A stretch of DNA of 64,000 nt from Planctomycetales bacterium 10988 (GTDB lineage: Bacteria; Planctomycetota; Planctomycetia; Pirellulales; Pb10988). The notes under the pieces are model-generated. The model was not told where the DNA came from and made no database searches. It was given only the letters and a program-made list of their open reading frames with translations. Where the stretch lies: assembly GCA_009664345.1 (NCBI GenBank), contig CP043547.1, positions 6,476,709 to 6,540,708 of the forward strand, given 5' to 3'. A program made the translations under genes and the position numbers. Shown here piece by piece: positions 27,651-36,028 of this stretch; positions within the stretch are counted from its first letter, which is position 1, and every line of letters begins with the position of its first letter.

Positions 27651-29069
27651 TTAATAACGATCGTTGAGAATAGGATCGTTAATCGATTGTTGCCATTTGG
27701 TTAATTGTTCTTCGAGCCTTTGATGAACTTTTTGAACTTGATCGGATTGCTTCGCATTGCGTCGGATGAGGTTCTTGGTCTCGCCGGGATCGGCTTGGAG
27801 ATCGTAAAGTTCGTCCATCATTTTTGCGTTGAATTGCTTAATCAACTTATACCGCGGTGTCCGGATCATTCGCATATAAGCCAGGCCGCCGTTGTGCAAA
27901 TCATACTGACCAAAAATGGCTTCTCGCTGAGGAATCGTGCCCTTTTCCAACAGCGGAGAGAAATCGATTCCGTGGGCTTGACAATTGTTGGGCAAAGGCA
28001 GATCAAGCATCCCCAGCACGGTGCGGAACATATCAATTTGCACGACATCTTCGGTGATCTGCATCCCAGGTTCGACACGGGCCGGCCAACGAATCGCCAG
28101 GGGAACACGCATGGAAGTATCGAACATATTGGGGCGTTTAGGGCCGTTGACACCACCGGACATCCAATTCCCATTCCCCTTTGTTTTAATGTTGTGGCGA
28201 CCTTCATTATAACCGTGATCACTCGTAAATAACACAATGGTGTTTTCGGTAAGGTCCAAGGCTTCGAGCTTATCCAAAACCCGCCCGATGTTGCGATCGA
28301 CCGAAGAAATACTGGCGTAATAGTCGATCGTCGTTCGCTTCAGCTTTTCCAGATCCATGCCTGGACCATGCGGGATTTCGGGATCGAGGTCCTTATAATG
28401 GGCCGTGTCTTCTTCGGGAACAGGACCATACGGAAGATGCGGTGCCCGAAAGTGGAGGCAAAGTGAAAACGGCTTCTTTTGATTTTCATCGAGAAAACGC
28501 AGGGCTTCATCGGTCAGCCGGTCAGGCAGCGCCCCTTCGGATTTGAAGAATTCCCCATTTCGTTGCAGTTCGGCATTCATGGGGCGAGTCCCTCCAGCGA
28601 GAAACCCCATGAAGTAATCGAAACCGAGATGTTTCGGCTGATGCGGTTCGAGTTCTCCCAGATGCCACTTGCCGATCATTCCGGTAGTATAACCATGTTG
28701 CTGAAGGACGGCTGGCCAGGTTTGCCCCTCTAGGCCCAAGCCTTCGGAAGCCTCTTGTGGAGAAATCCAATCGTTGATGCCCAGCTCCGACGGATAACGA
28801 CCCGACATATACGTTGCTCGACTTGGCGAACAGACCGGCGTTGTAACGAAGGCATTGAGGAAAAGTGCTCCTTCTTGAGCGATCCGGTCCATATTCGGAG
28901 AATGAATGTCCTTATTTCCATAGGCACCCATGGCCCACTGCCCTTGATCATCAGTTACGATGGCAATCAAGTTTGGCTTCTCCGCGGCATTCAGACTGCC
29001 ACAAAACCAAGGAAGCAATACGCTGAAGAAACCTAGAATCAAAGGGAGGAAACGTCTACGATCTTGCAT
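27651..29069 (-). CDS. Secreted arylsulfatase-type sulfatase
   Basis: 472-residue formylglycine-dependent sulfatase that removes sulfate esters, probably from sulfated polysaccharides. A signal peptide (LILGFFSVLLPWFCGSLNAA) precedes the metal-binding VTDDQGQWAMGAYGN (Asp40, Asp41). The modification motif is CSPSR (Cys80), the standard C-x-P-S-R form. GKWHLG, HFRAPHLPYGPVPEED, TSDHGYNEG and a C-terminal LYDLQADPGETKNL complete the family pattern. A formylglycine-generating enzyme must act on it; none is in the window. It heads a likely operon with the SGNH hydrolase. Confidence 0.93.
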   Translation of the reverse strand: MQDRRRFLPLILGFFSVLLPWFCGSLNAAEKPNLIAIVTDDQGQWAMGAYGNKDIHSPNMDRIAQEGALFLNAFVTTPVCSPSRATYMSGRYPSELGINDWISPQEASEGLGLEGQTWPAVLQQHGYTTGMIGKWHLGELEPHQPKHLGFDYFMGFLAGGTRPMNAELQRNGEFFKSEGALPDRLTDEALRFLDENQKKPFSLCLHFRAPHLPYGPVPEEDTAHYKDLDPEIPHGPGMDLEKLKRTTIDYYASISSVDRNIGRVLDKLEALDLTENTIVLFTSDHGYNEGRHNIKTKGNGNWMSGGVNGPKRPNMFDTSMRVPLAIRWPARVEPGMQITEDVVQIDMFRTVLGMLDLPLPNNCQAHGIDFSPLLEKGTIPQREAIFGQYDLHNGGLAYMRMIRTPRYKLIKQFNAKMMDELYDLQADPGETKNLIRRNAKQSDQVQKVHQRLEEQLTKWQQSINDPILNDRY

Positions 29070-29388
29070 ATTTAATTCTCACTCTTAAAAGGGGGCTGGG
29101 CTGAGATGTTCGAGCGCTGCTGGAGTCCATTCGAATATTATCCTTAAAATCTGTTCAATTCCCCAAGCTATCGTCATAATTCCACTCGTCAAGATTTAGA
29201 TAAATAGATTTTGATGTTTTCAGGAAGTTAACCTCCGCTATTTCGACTCTTCCTGAGAGAGTGGTAGAAATGGATGATGGGTCTTGTTATTCTGTCATTC
29301 TTAATTTTGTAAGAATAATATTTCTTCGTTTCCCGGCCGTAGGTTGGCTTCCAATCTCGGCAAGCCCCCCTGCAGAACAGGCGTTTCA
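29070..29388. promoter_or_regulatory. Divergent gap with two inverted repeats
   Basis: Between the sulfatase and aquaporin genes. TCAGGAAG (29220-29227) pairs perfectly with CTTCCTGA (29249-29256). ATTCTTA (29297-29303) pairs with TAAGAAT (29310-29316), about 80 bases before the aquaporin start. Either could be an operator or an RNA hairpin; no clear promoter is seen. Confidence 0.4.
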
Positions 29389-30051
29389 GTGAATAAATGG
29401 TTTGCGGAGTTCCTCGGTACTTTGATCCTCGTCTTTTGCGGTACCGGAGCGATTATCAGTCAGAATGTCTCAGGTGAAGTTACCCACGTAGGCATCTCGC
29501 TCACCTTTGGTTTGGTCGTGATGGCGATGGTGTATTCCTTCGGAGATATCTCCGGTGCCCATATCAACCCGGCGGTCACGATCGGTTTTTGGGTGGCTGG
29601 CCGCTTTCCATTTTCCCAGGTGATTCCCTACATTTTCATGCAGTGTCTGGGAGCGATCGCCGCTAGTGGTGTTTGGCTGTGGCTGTATCCCGATCAAAGC
29701 AGCTATGGCTCGACGCAACCGAGAGATGCTTGGTGGCAAGCCTTCGGGCTGGAACTCCTTTTGACTTGGATTCTCATGCTGGTCATTCTACGAGTTTCCT
29801 CCGGGAGCAAAGAAAAAGGGATCATGGCCGGAGCAGCCATCGGAGCAGTCGTGGCTTTGGAAGCTCTCTTTGCCGGCCCACTTTGTGGTGCATCCATGAA
29901 CCCCGCACGATCGCTGGGGCCTGCCGTAGCCGAAGGCGATTTTCAACACCTCTGGATTTATTGTGTCGCCACAACGCTGGGTGCTATCCTGGCGGTTATT
30001 ACCGATTTGCCGCAAAAAGAAGGGGCTTCAGAAAAACGCCGCAAGAAATAA
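29389..30051 (+). CDS. Aquaporin / MIP-family channel
   Basis: About 220 residues and six membrane segments, forming a passive channel for water or small neutral solutes. Both half-helix motifs are intact: SGAHINPAVT and GASMNPARS. The residue 12 before the second NPA is Ala, where water-selective AqpZ has His, which hints at a wider pore; this depends on a hand alignment. The start is uncertain: GTG at 29389 (NKWFAEFLGT, like other family starts) is preferred over TTG at 29344. The C-terminus is a short Lys/Arg tail. It is followed 87 bases later by larE. Confidence 0.9.
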   Translation: MNKWFAEFLGTLILVFCGTGAIISQNVSGEVTHVGISLTFGLVVMAMVYSFGDISGAHINPAVTIGFWVAGRFPFSQVIPYIFMQCLGAIAASGVWLWLYPDQSSYGSTQPRDAWWQAFGLELLLTWILMLVILRVSSGSKEKGIMAGAAIGAVVALEALFAGPLCGASMNPARSLGPAVAEGDFQHLWIYCVATTLGAILAVITDLPQKEGASEKRRKK

Positions 30052-30138
30052 CGCTTCGCAAAAGCCAAAAAGTGAATAGAATAGAAGGAATTAACCTCAC
30101 AACGACAATTCCTTGCCCCCGACTTTTGGCTTTCGAAG

Positions 30139-31035
30139 ATGAACAATCCTTCCCCCAGCGATTCGATTCAGGCTGACTCCCCTTCGCAGTCTGAGCAACT
30201 TTCCCCATCGTTAGTCATCAAACGCGATCAGCTTGTGGAAATGATCCGGAATGTTGAAAGTTGTGTGGTTGCCTTTTCTGGGGGAGTAGATAGTGCGGTC
30301 GTCGCGAAAGCCGCCGCCCTTGCTCTGGGAGAACAGGCGATCGCCGTCACGGCTTCGAGTGCTTCTTTGGCAGGTGGGGAGTTAGAGCAAGCGACGGAAC
30401 TCGCCCGGCAGATCGGAATTCGCCACGAAGTTCTCTATACCGAAGAGTTCGACAGCCCCGCCTATCGGCAGAATGCCAAAGACCGCTGTTATCATTGCAA
30501 AAGTGAATTGTACCGGCAGTTGGAAAATCGCCTTGATGAATACAAAGTGAAAACCATGCTGGCAGGGGCCAACGCCGATGATGTCGGGGATTATCGGCCT
30601 GGAATGCAAGCGGCCTCTGAGAGAAATGTTCGCAATCCTCTGTTGGAATGTCGCATCACGAAACAAGAGGTGCGGGACTTGGCGTTTGCTTGGAATTTAC
30701 CTGTTTGGAATAAGCCGGCGACCCCTTGCTTGAGCAGTCGCGTGGCCTATGGGTTGGAAGTGACGCCCGAGCGACTCAAACGGATTGATCAAGCTGAGCA
30801 GTATTTAAGAGAGCAAGGTTTCCCTATCGTTCGCGTGCGCTGCCACCCTGGCGAATTGGCAAGAATCGAGATTCCCGGCAAGGAACTCCCGCGTTTGTTA
30901 GAGGAAAACCTCATTCAAGAAGTCTCTCGGGAATTGAAAGCTTTGGGATTTTCCTTTGTGACGCTTGATTTGGAAGGATTCCGCTCCGGCAGTATGAATA
31001 AGATGCACTCTCTCACTTTGCCGATTCTCCAGTGA
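30139..31035 (+). CDS. larE: ATP-dependent sacrificial sulfur transferase LarE
   Basis: PP-loop ATPase that adenylates a pyridinium carboxylate and donates its own cysteine sulfur to make the nickel-pincer nucleotide cofactor of lactate racemase-type enzymes. The 298 residues include the ATP loop FSGGVDS (46-52), RCYHCKSELY, AGANADDVGDYRPG and TPCLSSRVAYG. Cys197 in that last motif aligns with the sacrificial cysteine of the Lactobacillus enzyme. larA, larB and larC are not in the window, so the cofactor genes are split or the protein has another substrate. Most of the first 25 residues are low complexity. A strong terminator follows. Confidence 0.88.
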   Translation: MNNPSPSDSIQADSPSQSEQLSPSLVIKRDQLVEMIRNVESCVVAFSGGVDSAVVAKAAALALGEQAIAVTASSASLAGGELEQATELARQIGIRHEVLYTEEFDSPAYRQNAKDRCYHCKSELYRQLENRLDEYKVKTMLAGANADDVGDYRPGMQAASERNVRNPLLECRITKQEVRDLAFAWNLPVWNKPATPCLSSRVAYGLEVTPERLKRIDQAEQYLREQGFPIVRVRCHPGELARIEIPGKELPRLLEENLIQEVSRELKALGFSFVTLDLEGFRSGSMNKMHSLTLPILQ

Positions 31036-31065
31036 ACCAGAGCGTTTTTTGAAGTACAACAAAAC

Positions 31066-31105
31066 AAGAAAGGCCGGATATCTCGATGGACATCCGGCCT
31101 TTCTT
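31066..31105. terminator. Bidirectional terminator between larE and the di-heme gene
   Basis: 14-bp perfect stem AAGAAAGGCCGGAT / ATCCGGCCTTTCTT with a 12-base loop, lying between convergent genes. Confidence 0.88.
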
Positions 31106-31131
31106 TATACGCTTGCACCTTCTGAATTTCA

Positions 31132-31143
31132 AAAAGTGCTTTT
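31132..31143 (-). repeat. Copy 3 of the 12-mer AAAAGCACTTTT
   Basis: Reads AAAAGTGCTTTT on the plus strand; on the minus strand it extends to CTAAAAGCACTTTTTGAA, the same 18 bases as at 43476. It lies between the terminator and the stop of the di-heme gene. Confidence 0.75.
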
Positions 31144-31155
31144 AGTTTTTACGCT

Positions 31156-33021
31156 TTAACCTCGGGAAGCAGACCGTTCCCAGGCTTGCAGCAGATTCGC
31201 CGGCGTTGAGCGATACGTTTGTTGAAATGCTTCAGGGAAAGGTTGTCCCGATCTCAGGGCGTTCAACATCGTCTGGAATTGGCTATTGCTTCGCATTAAT
31301 ACATCTTTTGCAAAACCATACGCAATGATTGGGCTGTCATCCAGCTTCATTTTTCCTTCCACCAAACCGACCGCATCGCTCCGTGAAAGGATCGCGGGAA
31401 TCTCCCGCTTCCAGGTGGCAAACACAGGACTTCTGCCATCGATTTTCGCGGACATCGCTCTGGCCACGCCTTGCGAGAACCACGCTGGCACATCGCCGAC
31501 ACTCTCGACATACGTCCCCGCAATCACTTCCGCAATCATTCGCTGTAACGAATCTTCCCCTTCTTCGGGAGGATCGAGGCAAGCATACGCATCAGTGACC
31601 GAGTAATCCCAATGGCTATCGATCGATCGCGGGACCTCCCGGCGTTCCACCATCTGACCGAATTCGCTGTACTGGAACCGACGTTGGAAAAGAAAGAAGG
31701 TCAATCGACCTTTGATCAAGGGGTCCGAAGAAGGATGGTTCAGCATCCCTGCCAAACGTTGATGTTGACTTTCCGCCACATCAAGGACCTCTTGTAATTG
31801 CTCCTGATTCACGTTGCCCATCACGAGGAAGTGATTATTCTCGACGCGTTCGGGCTCTGAATCGGGATTCCCCAGCCGCCAGTTTCGTTCCGCCAAGGCA
31901 ATGCGTTCCAAGGACAGGTCTTCGTGACTCATCGTTCTGGCACGATAAAGGGCCGCAACGCGAGCCACTGTCAAGTTGCGATTTTCTTGATCGTAAGGAG
32001 CCCCTTCTTGAATCCAAGTAATGAACTTTTGCATGACCGCATCCGAGAGCGGTTCTTGATTCAGAGGCATACGCTGCCCATCGGAGGCCGTCCCATTCAG
32101 CTTTTGAATGAGTAAACTTCCCTGCGGATTGCCGGGTTTGAAGAGATCCCCCGAAGCCCCACCCCGCATCATGGCGGCAAAAGTATTTACACGCAGGCCG
32201 CCATCGTTGTCAGTTCCGTGGCAATTGGTACAACGGGCTTCCAACACCGGAGCAATATCCCGAGAGAAAAGGACCTTATCATCGCTGGAAGCCTCGGCGA
32301 CTGCCATCGACGGAGTGGACATACTTCGTGGCGGAGCATTGAGGGGGTCGCGTTCACTCATGCCATCGAACTTCGCCCCTTCGTTAATCCAGGCGGCGAT
32401 CTTCGCAATTTCCGAAGCGGGAACGCGGCGGTTACCGGGTGGCATCGAACCGTCTTCCATGATCTCAACAAGATAACTGACCTGAGCCATTCCCGGATCG
32501 ATCACCGGAGCGCCGCCGATTCCATTTCTAAAGGCTTGCCAAGTCGCCATGCTGAACCCTCCCTTGCGGGCATTTCCCATATGACAACCGCCACAATGCT
32601 GGGCCAAAATGGGAGCGATCTCCCCTACAAAGGAGATGCCATCGCTAGGATTCCTGGCAGGCATGGCAGGAGTTTCGGAAGCCACTTCCATTTCGACGGG
32701 AGCATCCAAATCGATCCCACGGTTCTTAAGCTGTGTTTTGAAGAGATCGATCGAACGACCATACACATCAAGCATGGCCTTTAGTTCGTCGGAAGGCTTT
32801 CCATCTTTAATCTGTGCCAATAATGCTTCCGCATCGCGATAATATTGGGCCGCTTCTTGCATTTGTCGCTTGAGATAAGCATCTCGGGCTTGAACCAGCT
32901 TCGTCCGAAAGAGCTGAAGTTCGAGAGCCTCTTCGTTTACAAGTTGAGCCTTCCCAGGGGAAATGAGCAAAAAAATGCCCATCAGGAAGGCCCCTAAAAT
33001 CAATCGAGTTCCCATTTTCAT
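31156..33021 (-). CDS. Secreted protein with two planctomycete cytochrome-c-like domains
   Basis: 621 residues with a signal peptide (LILGAFLMGIFLLISPGKA) and a helical N-terminal region to about 110. There are two heme-attachment sites, CGGCH (143-147) and CTNCH (264-268), each in a domain like the planctomycete cytochrome c type (EIAPILAQHCGGCH, DIAPVLEARCTNCH). Candidate Met ligands are in GSMPPG and QRMPL. The last 240 residues resemble a gluzincin-like peptidase domain (peptidase MA) in which the active-site helix reads PAWFSQGVARAMSA and lacks the HExxH pair, so it is probably inactive. It may act in extracytoplasmic electron transfer or binding. Start: ATG after AGGGA. Confidence 0.82.
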   Translation of the reverse strand: MKMGTRLILGAFLMGIFLLISPGKAQLVNEEALELQLFRTKLVQARDAYLKRQMQEAAQYYRDAEALLAQIKDGKPSDELKAMLDVYGRSIDLFKTQLKNRGIDLDAPVEMEVASETPAMPARNPSDGISFVGEIAPILAQHCGGCHMGNARKGGFSMATWQAFRNGIGGAPVIDPGMAQVSYLVEIMEDGSMPPGNRRVPASEIAKIAAWINEGAKFDGMSERDPLNAPPRSMSTPSMAVAEASSDDKVLFSRDIAPVLEARCTNCHGTDNDGGLRVNTFAAMMRGGASGDLFKPGNPQGSLLIQKLNGTASDGQRMPLNQEPLSDAVMQKFITWIQEGAPYDQENRNLTVARVAALYRARTMSHEDLSLERIALAERNWRLGNPDSEPERVENNHFLVMGNVNQEQLQEVLDVAESQHQRLAGMLNHPSSDPLIKGRLTFFLFQRRFQYSEFGQMVERREVPRSIDSHWDYSVTDAYACLDPPEEGEDSLQRMIAEVIAGTYVESVGDVPAWFSQGVARAMSAKIDGRSPVFATWKREIPAILSRSDAVGLVEGKMKLDDSPIIAYGFAKDVLMRSNSQFQTMLNALRSGQPFPEAFQQTYRSTPANLLQAWERSASRG

Positions 33022-33305
33022 GAGGTGTTTTCCCTAAAGGTTCAACATCTCGCAGTTTTTCCCAAGTAGGAAGCAACTACGAAATGGATTGTCGAGGTAC
33101 ATAAAGAGAGCCGTATATTATTGAAGCGGAGCGCTACTAGTTTAACCCGAAATCCGCTGGAAGGGAAAGCAGAAACTAGGAAAAACTTAGCGGAACTCAA
33201 AAGAGGCGAGCGGTTCCTCTGCGCCGACTCAGGGGAAACCCAGTGCCGGGGCAAAGACTTGAATAGCAAGAATGAGAAGGTTTTGAGGAGGATGAGGTTC
33301 GCCAA

Positions 33306-34757
33306 CTATTCCTCTTCATCCTTGCTCGTGACCGGAGTCGGCTTCAGGGAAGAATCGGGGGAAATCTTGGTCGGGGCCGCCCCCATTTGCGAGGGCTCTT
33401 CATCGAAGATAGTATTTTCCTCTTCAGCGGCTTTTCGTTGGGAATCTTTCTTGCCCGAGATCAAGGTTTTCGAAGTGTCGAGTTGAGAGGATTTCCTCAT
33501 CCGCCGGATTCTAGTGCGATCACTGCTGACTTGGGCAGCCTCAAGGGAATCGAGAAACTGCATCAAAGGCTCGCGATTCGGCTCTTCTGCGACTTCCGGC
33601 GGGGGAGTCACTTCTTGAGTTGGCGTTGGCTTCTGCGTCTCTTTCCGCTTGGCGGGTTTTTCCAAGTGCGATCGGAACCGGAAACCTTTTTCCCGAAGCC
33701 AAAGCGAAAGCAGCTTGCTGACCTCTTCCGTGGAAGAAATCCGGTGTTGGGGTTTCTTTTCCATCATTCGATGGCAGAGCGTTGCAATCGCCGGCGGAAT
33801 GTCAGGACGGATATCCGTTAATTCTTTGGCCTTACCCGTTTGATGCTGCATCAATCGTTGGGCAATGGAACCCTCCGGGAACGGCGGATGGCCAGACAAT
33901 AGGAAATAGAAGGTGCAACCCAGGCCATAAACATCGGCAAGATGATTGACGGTATGACTATCCAAGGCTTGTTCAGGGGCCTGATAATCAGTGGTTCCCA
34001 ACATATTTTCATTATGAAGGCGAGTGAGGGAGGTTTTATCGGTCGTGATCCGTGCCAAACCCAAATCGAGAACCTTCACTTGATCACCAGGCTGACAGAC
34101 AAAAAGATTGGCAGGTTTGATATCCCGATGGACAAGATTTCGTCGATGGGCATAGGCCAATCCCTCCGCGGCTTGGCGAATGAAATTCACCGCGGGAAGC
34201 AACTCCAGAGGGCCATCTCGTTCCACCCGATGTTGAAGGTCCTCCCCTTGCACATATTCCATCACGATATAATGGGTGCCGCTCTCATTCCCAACATCAT
34301 AGGCTCGGATAATATTCGGATGGTTCAAAGAGGCGGTGACGCGGCTCTCCGCATAAAAACGGCCCAAATAAGAAGAGTCATTGACTTTGGATTGCGAGAG
34401 GACCTTGATCGCCACCTTACGATCCATCAAAGTATGCTGAGCAACATAAACACTGCTCATTCCTCCACTTCCGATTAATCCAAGGATGCGATACTTATCC
34501 AGAAAGAAGCCCTGGTGGCGACCCTCAAGCAACTTCTGATGCTGCCATGGAGTGAGCAACTTTTGATCGATCAAATATTTACTAAAGGAAGGAAGATTAA
34601 CCTCACTACGCGGCTTCCCTTGGACAAATTTTTTCACCAAACCAGGAAGCCTCGACTCTGGAATGAGTTTGCTTTTTCGGAGGTAATTGAGATAGGTTTC
34701 CAGAGTCATAAGATCAAAACTTTTAGCAAGTTTACGATTGAAAGACGAATCGCCCAT
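33306..34757 (-). CDS. Serine/threonine protein kinase with planctomycete adaptor
   Basis: 483 residues from the ATG at 34757. Residues 50-90 are the adaptor LLTPWQHQKLLEGRHQGFF, shared with the kinase at 8560. The kinase domain (about 90-355) is complete: GSGGMSSV loop, AIK with Lys118, HRDIKPAN with Asp212, DLG with Asp231 and an APE-like QAPEQ. The C-terminal 125 residues are a Pro/Glu/Lys-rich, probably disordered tail with no membrane segment, so the protein is soluble. The start is uncertain: none of the candidates (34757, 34823, 34709) has a ribosome site. It has no obvious operon partner. Confidence 0.9.
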   Translation of the reverse strand: MGDSSFNRKLAKSFDLMTLETYLNYLRKSKLIPESRLPGLVKKFVQGKPRSEVNLPSFSKYLIDQKLLTPWQHQKLLEGRHQGFFLDKYRILGLIGSGGMSSVYVAQHTLMDRKVAIKVLSQSKVNDSSYLGRFYAESRVTASLNHPNIIRAYDVGNESGTHYIVMEYVQGEDLQHRVERDGPLELLPAVNFIRQAAEGLAYAHRRNLVHRDIKPANLFVCQPGDQVKVLDLGLARITTDKTSLTRLHNENMLGTTDYQAPEQALDSHTVNHLADVYGLGCTFYFLLSGHPPFPEGSIAQRLMQHQTGKAKELTDIRPDIPPAIATLCHRMMEKKPQHRISSTEEVSKLLSLWLREKGFRFRSHLEKPAKRKETQKPTPTQEVTPPPEVAEEPNREPLMQFLDSLEAAQVSSDRTRIRRMRKSSQLDTSKTLISGKKDSQRKAAEEENTIFDEEPSQMGAAPTKISPDSSLKPTPVTSKDEEE

Positions 34758-35416
34758 AGAGAAATCTATGTGGAATTGGCTTGCGAGACCTTGTGAGATT
34801 GGCGAAACATCCAACCAGCACAAGACTGCTCCATGCCATTCCTCCCACTTGAGGAAGAGAAGAGGATTCCATTCGTATTGATTAAGTTAACTACAGCAAG
34901 AAATGATTGTCTTTTTAATCGAATAGAAGAGGATTACACCCGCTTGAAATTGCCCCGAAAGCTAAGGTAACTTCTACCCGTATCAACTATAAATTGTACC
35001 GAGCAATCAAAGAAAGGCAAACAAAACTTTGGAAGAAATTGGATTTAAGGAAAAGGTTTCTTACCTTCGGGTTAGGGACATCGACCCAAAGGAAAAAGTT
35101 GAGAAGAAAAAATTGAAAATAAAGAGAAGCGATTACGAGATGAACGCGAGAAGAGTGTGTGGTCGAAAGTAAATTAAGAGCCATTATTTACTGGGTAATT
35201 CCTGCTATGAAGAGATTTCATCACTCGCTTGCAATAGAACACCTTTAAATGACATTTTTATTATAGCAATTAAAACTGGGAATGAAATAGACTTCATCAA
35301 ATATTCACACTTTTTCTCACCGAACCTAGAATTGAATTCCTCTCTCTTTTTCTACATCTGTGAGGATCAAAGAATACGGTCGATCTATCCGTTTGAACTG
35401 TCCATGTAATTGGCCC
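34758..35416. other. Divergent AT-rich gap upstream of the leu leader
   Basis: Only short chance frames. AT content rises from about 34860. I see no RNA gene or strong hairpin here; the leuA promoter begins at 35417. Confidence 0.45.
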
Positions 35417-35446
35417 TTGACAATCAACGGAATCCATGCTTACGAT
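35417..35446 (+). promoter_or_regulatory. Sigma-70-type promoter of the leu leader and leuA
   Basis: TTGACA (35417-35422), 18-base spacer, TACGAT (35441-35446). The expected start near 35453 lies about 55 bases before the leader-peptide ATG. Confidence 0.65.
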
Positions 35447-35506
35447 TGGAACAGTGGATGAGCTTTTTTGCTTTATCCCTTCCCTCAAACAACAAATGAA
35501 CGAACA

Positions 35507-35563
35507 ATGACTTACTTGCTTACCCTCGTATTACGACTAGAGCTACTACTCACCAAACGGTGA
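35507..35563 (+). CDS. leuL: Leucine leader peptide (18 residues)
   Basis: Reads MTYLLTLVLRLELLLTKR and a TGA stop. Eight of 18 codons are Leu (TTG, CTT, CTC, TTA, CTA three times, CTC), a proportion expected only in a leader that senses charged tRNA-Leu. It ends 31 bases before an intrinsic terminator and lies upstream of leuA, the same arrangement as enterobacterial leuL. No strong ribosome site precedes the ATG (only AACGAACA), which is a weakness; a TTG 13 codons upstream is an in-frame alternative. The peptide itself should have no function; its translation does. Confidence 0.8.
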   Translation: MTYLLTLVLRLELLLTKR

Positions 35564-35629
35564 CGAGGGGAAGTTGCGTCGACTTAATAACAACAAACCC
35601 TTGTGCCAGCTTGGTTCAAGGGTTTTTTT
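35523..35629 (+). promoter_or_regulatory. Ribosome-mediated transcription attenuator of leuA
   Basis: Segment 1 CCCTCGT (35523-35529, within the Leu codons) pairs with segment 2 ACGAGGG (35563-35569). Segment 3 AAACCCTTG (35595-35603) pairs with segment 4 CAAGGGTTT (35617-35625), followed by a run of T to 35629: an intrinsic terminator. The competing 2:3 pairing also exists: AGGGG (35566-35570) with CCCTT (35598-35602), and GTTG (35573-35576) with CAAC (35591-35594). A ribosome stalled at Leu codons would mask segment 1, allow 2:3 and so permit readthrough. Confidence 0.8.
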
Positions 35630-36028
35630 GTGTCAAAAATTCCCGGATCGTTTTGGTTATTTGGGTCATAGGATAGAAAAATATCTAAGTAGAAGTGAAA
35701 GCTGCATTTCAAGACTAGGATGCGAGTGCCTCGATGTTTAAAATCGGACGTGATCGGATTATTCGAGCCAAAGTGAAAGGGCTGGGCTACCCCCGAGCCA
35801 GCCTCTTACTATCGGACCGGTCTTTTGAGCAAAGATCTCGATATGAACGGAGATTGAGCTCAATGAGCTGGATTGGACTTTGGTGTACCGTGGCTCACTT
35901 CTATTTCTTTTGACGAGTCTCTTCTTTGAGAAATGAAGGATGAACCGCACTCGGATTGTAGAAAACCCCCTCCCAGAAGCCATTTAGAGATGGTTGCGAA
36001 ACCTGTTTAGGATAGAAAGTGGAATCCG
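35630..36028 (+). other. Long untranslated stretch between attenuator and leuA
   Basis: About 400 bases with no supported gene. GGCTGG and CCAGCC (around 35780-35805) can form a hairpin. The length is unusual for a leader. A second promoter could lie here, but I cannot identify one. Confidence 0.4.

Noticed and set aside
35507-35629. 6S RNA, tmRNA or a T-box in place of the leu leader
   Set aside because: No T-box sequence, no tmRNA ends and no 6S-like long bulged hairpin; the Leu-rich frame plus competing stems explain the region better.
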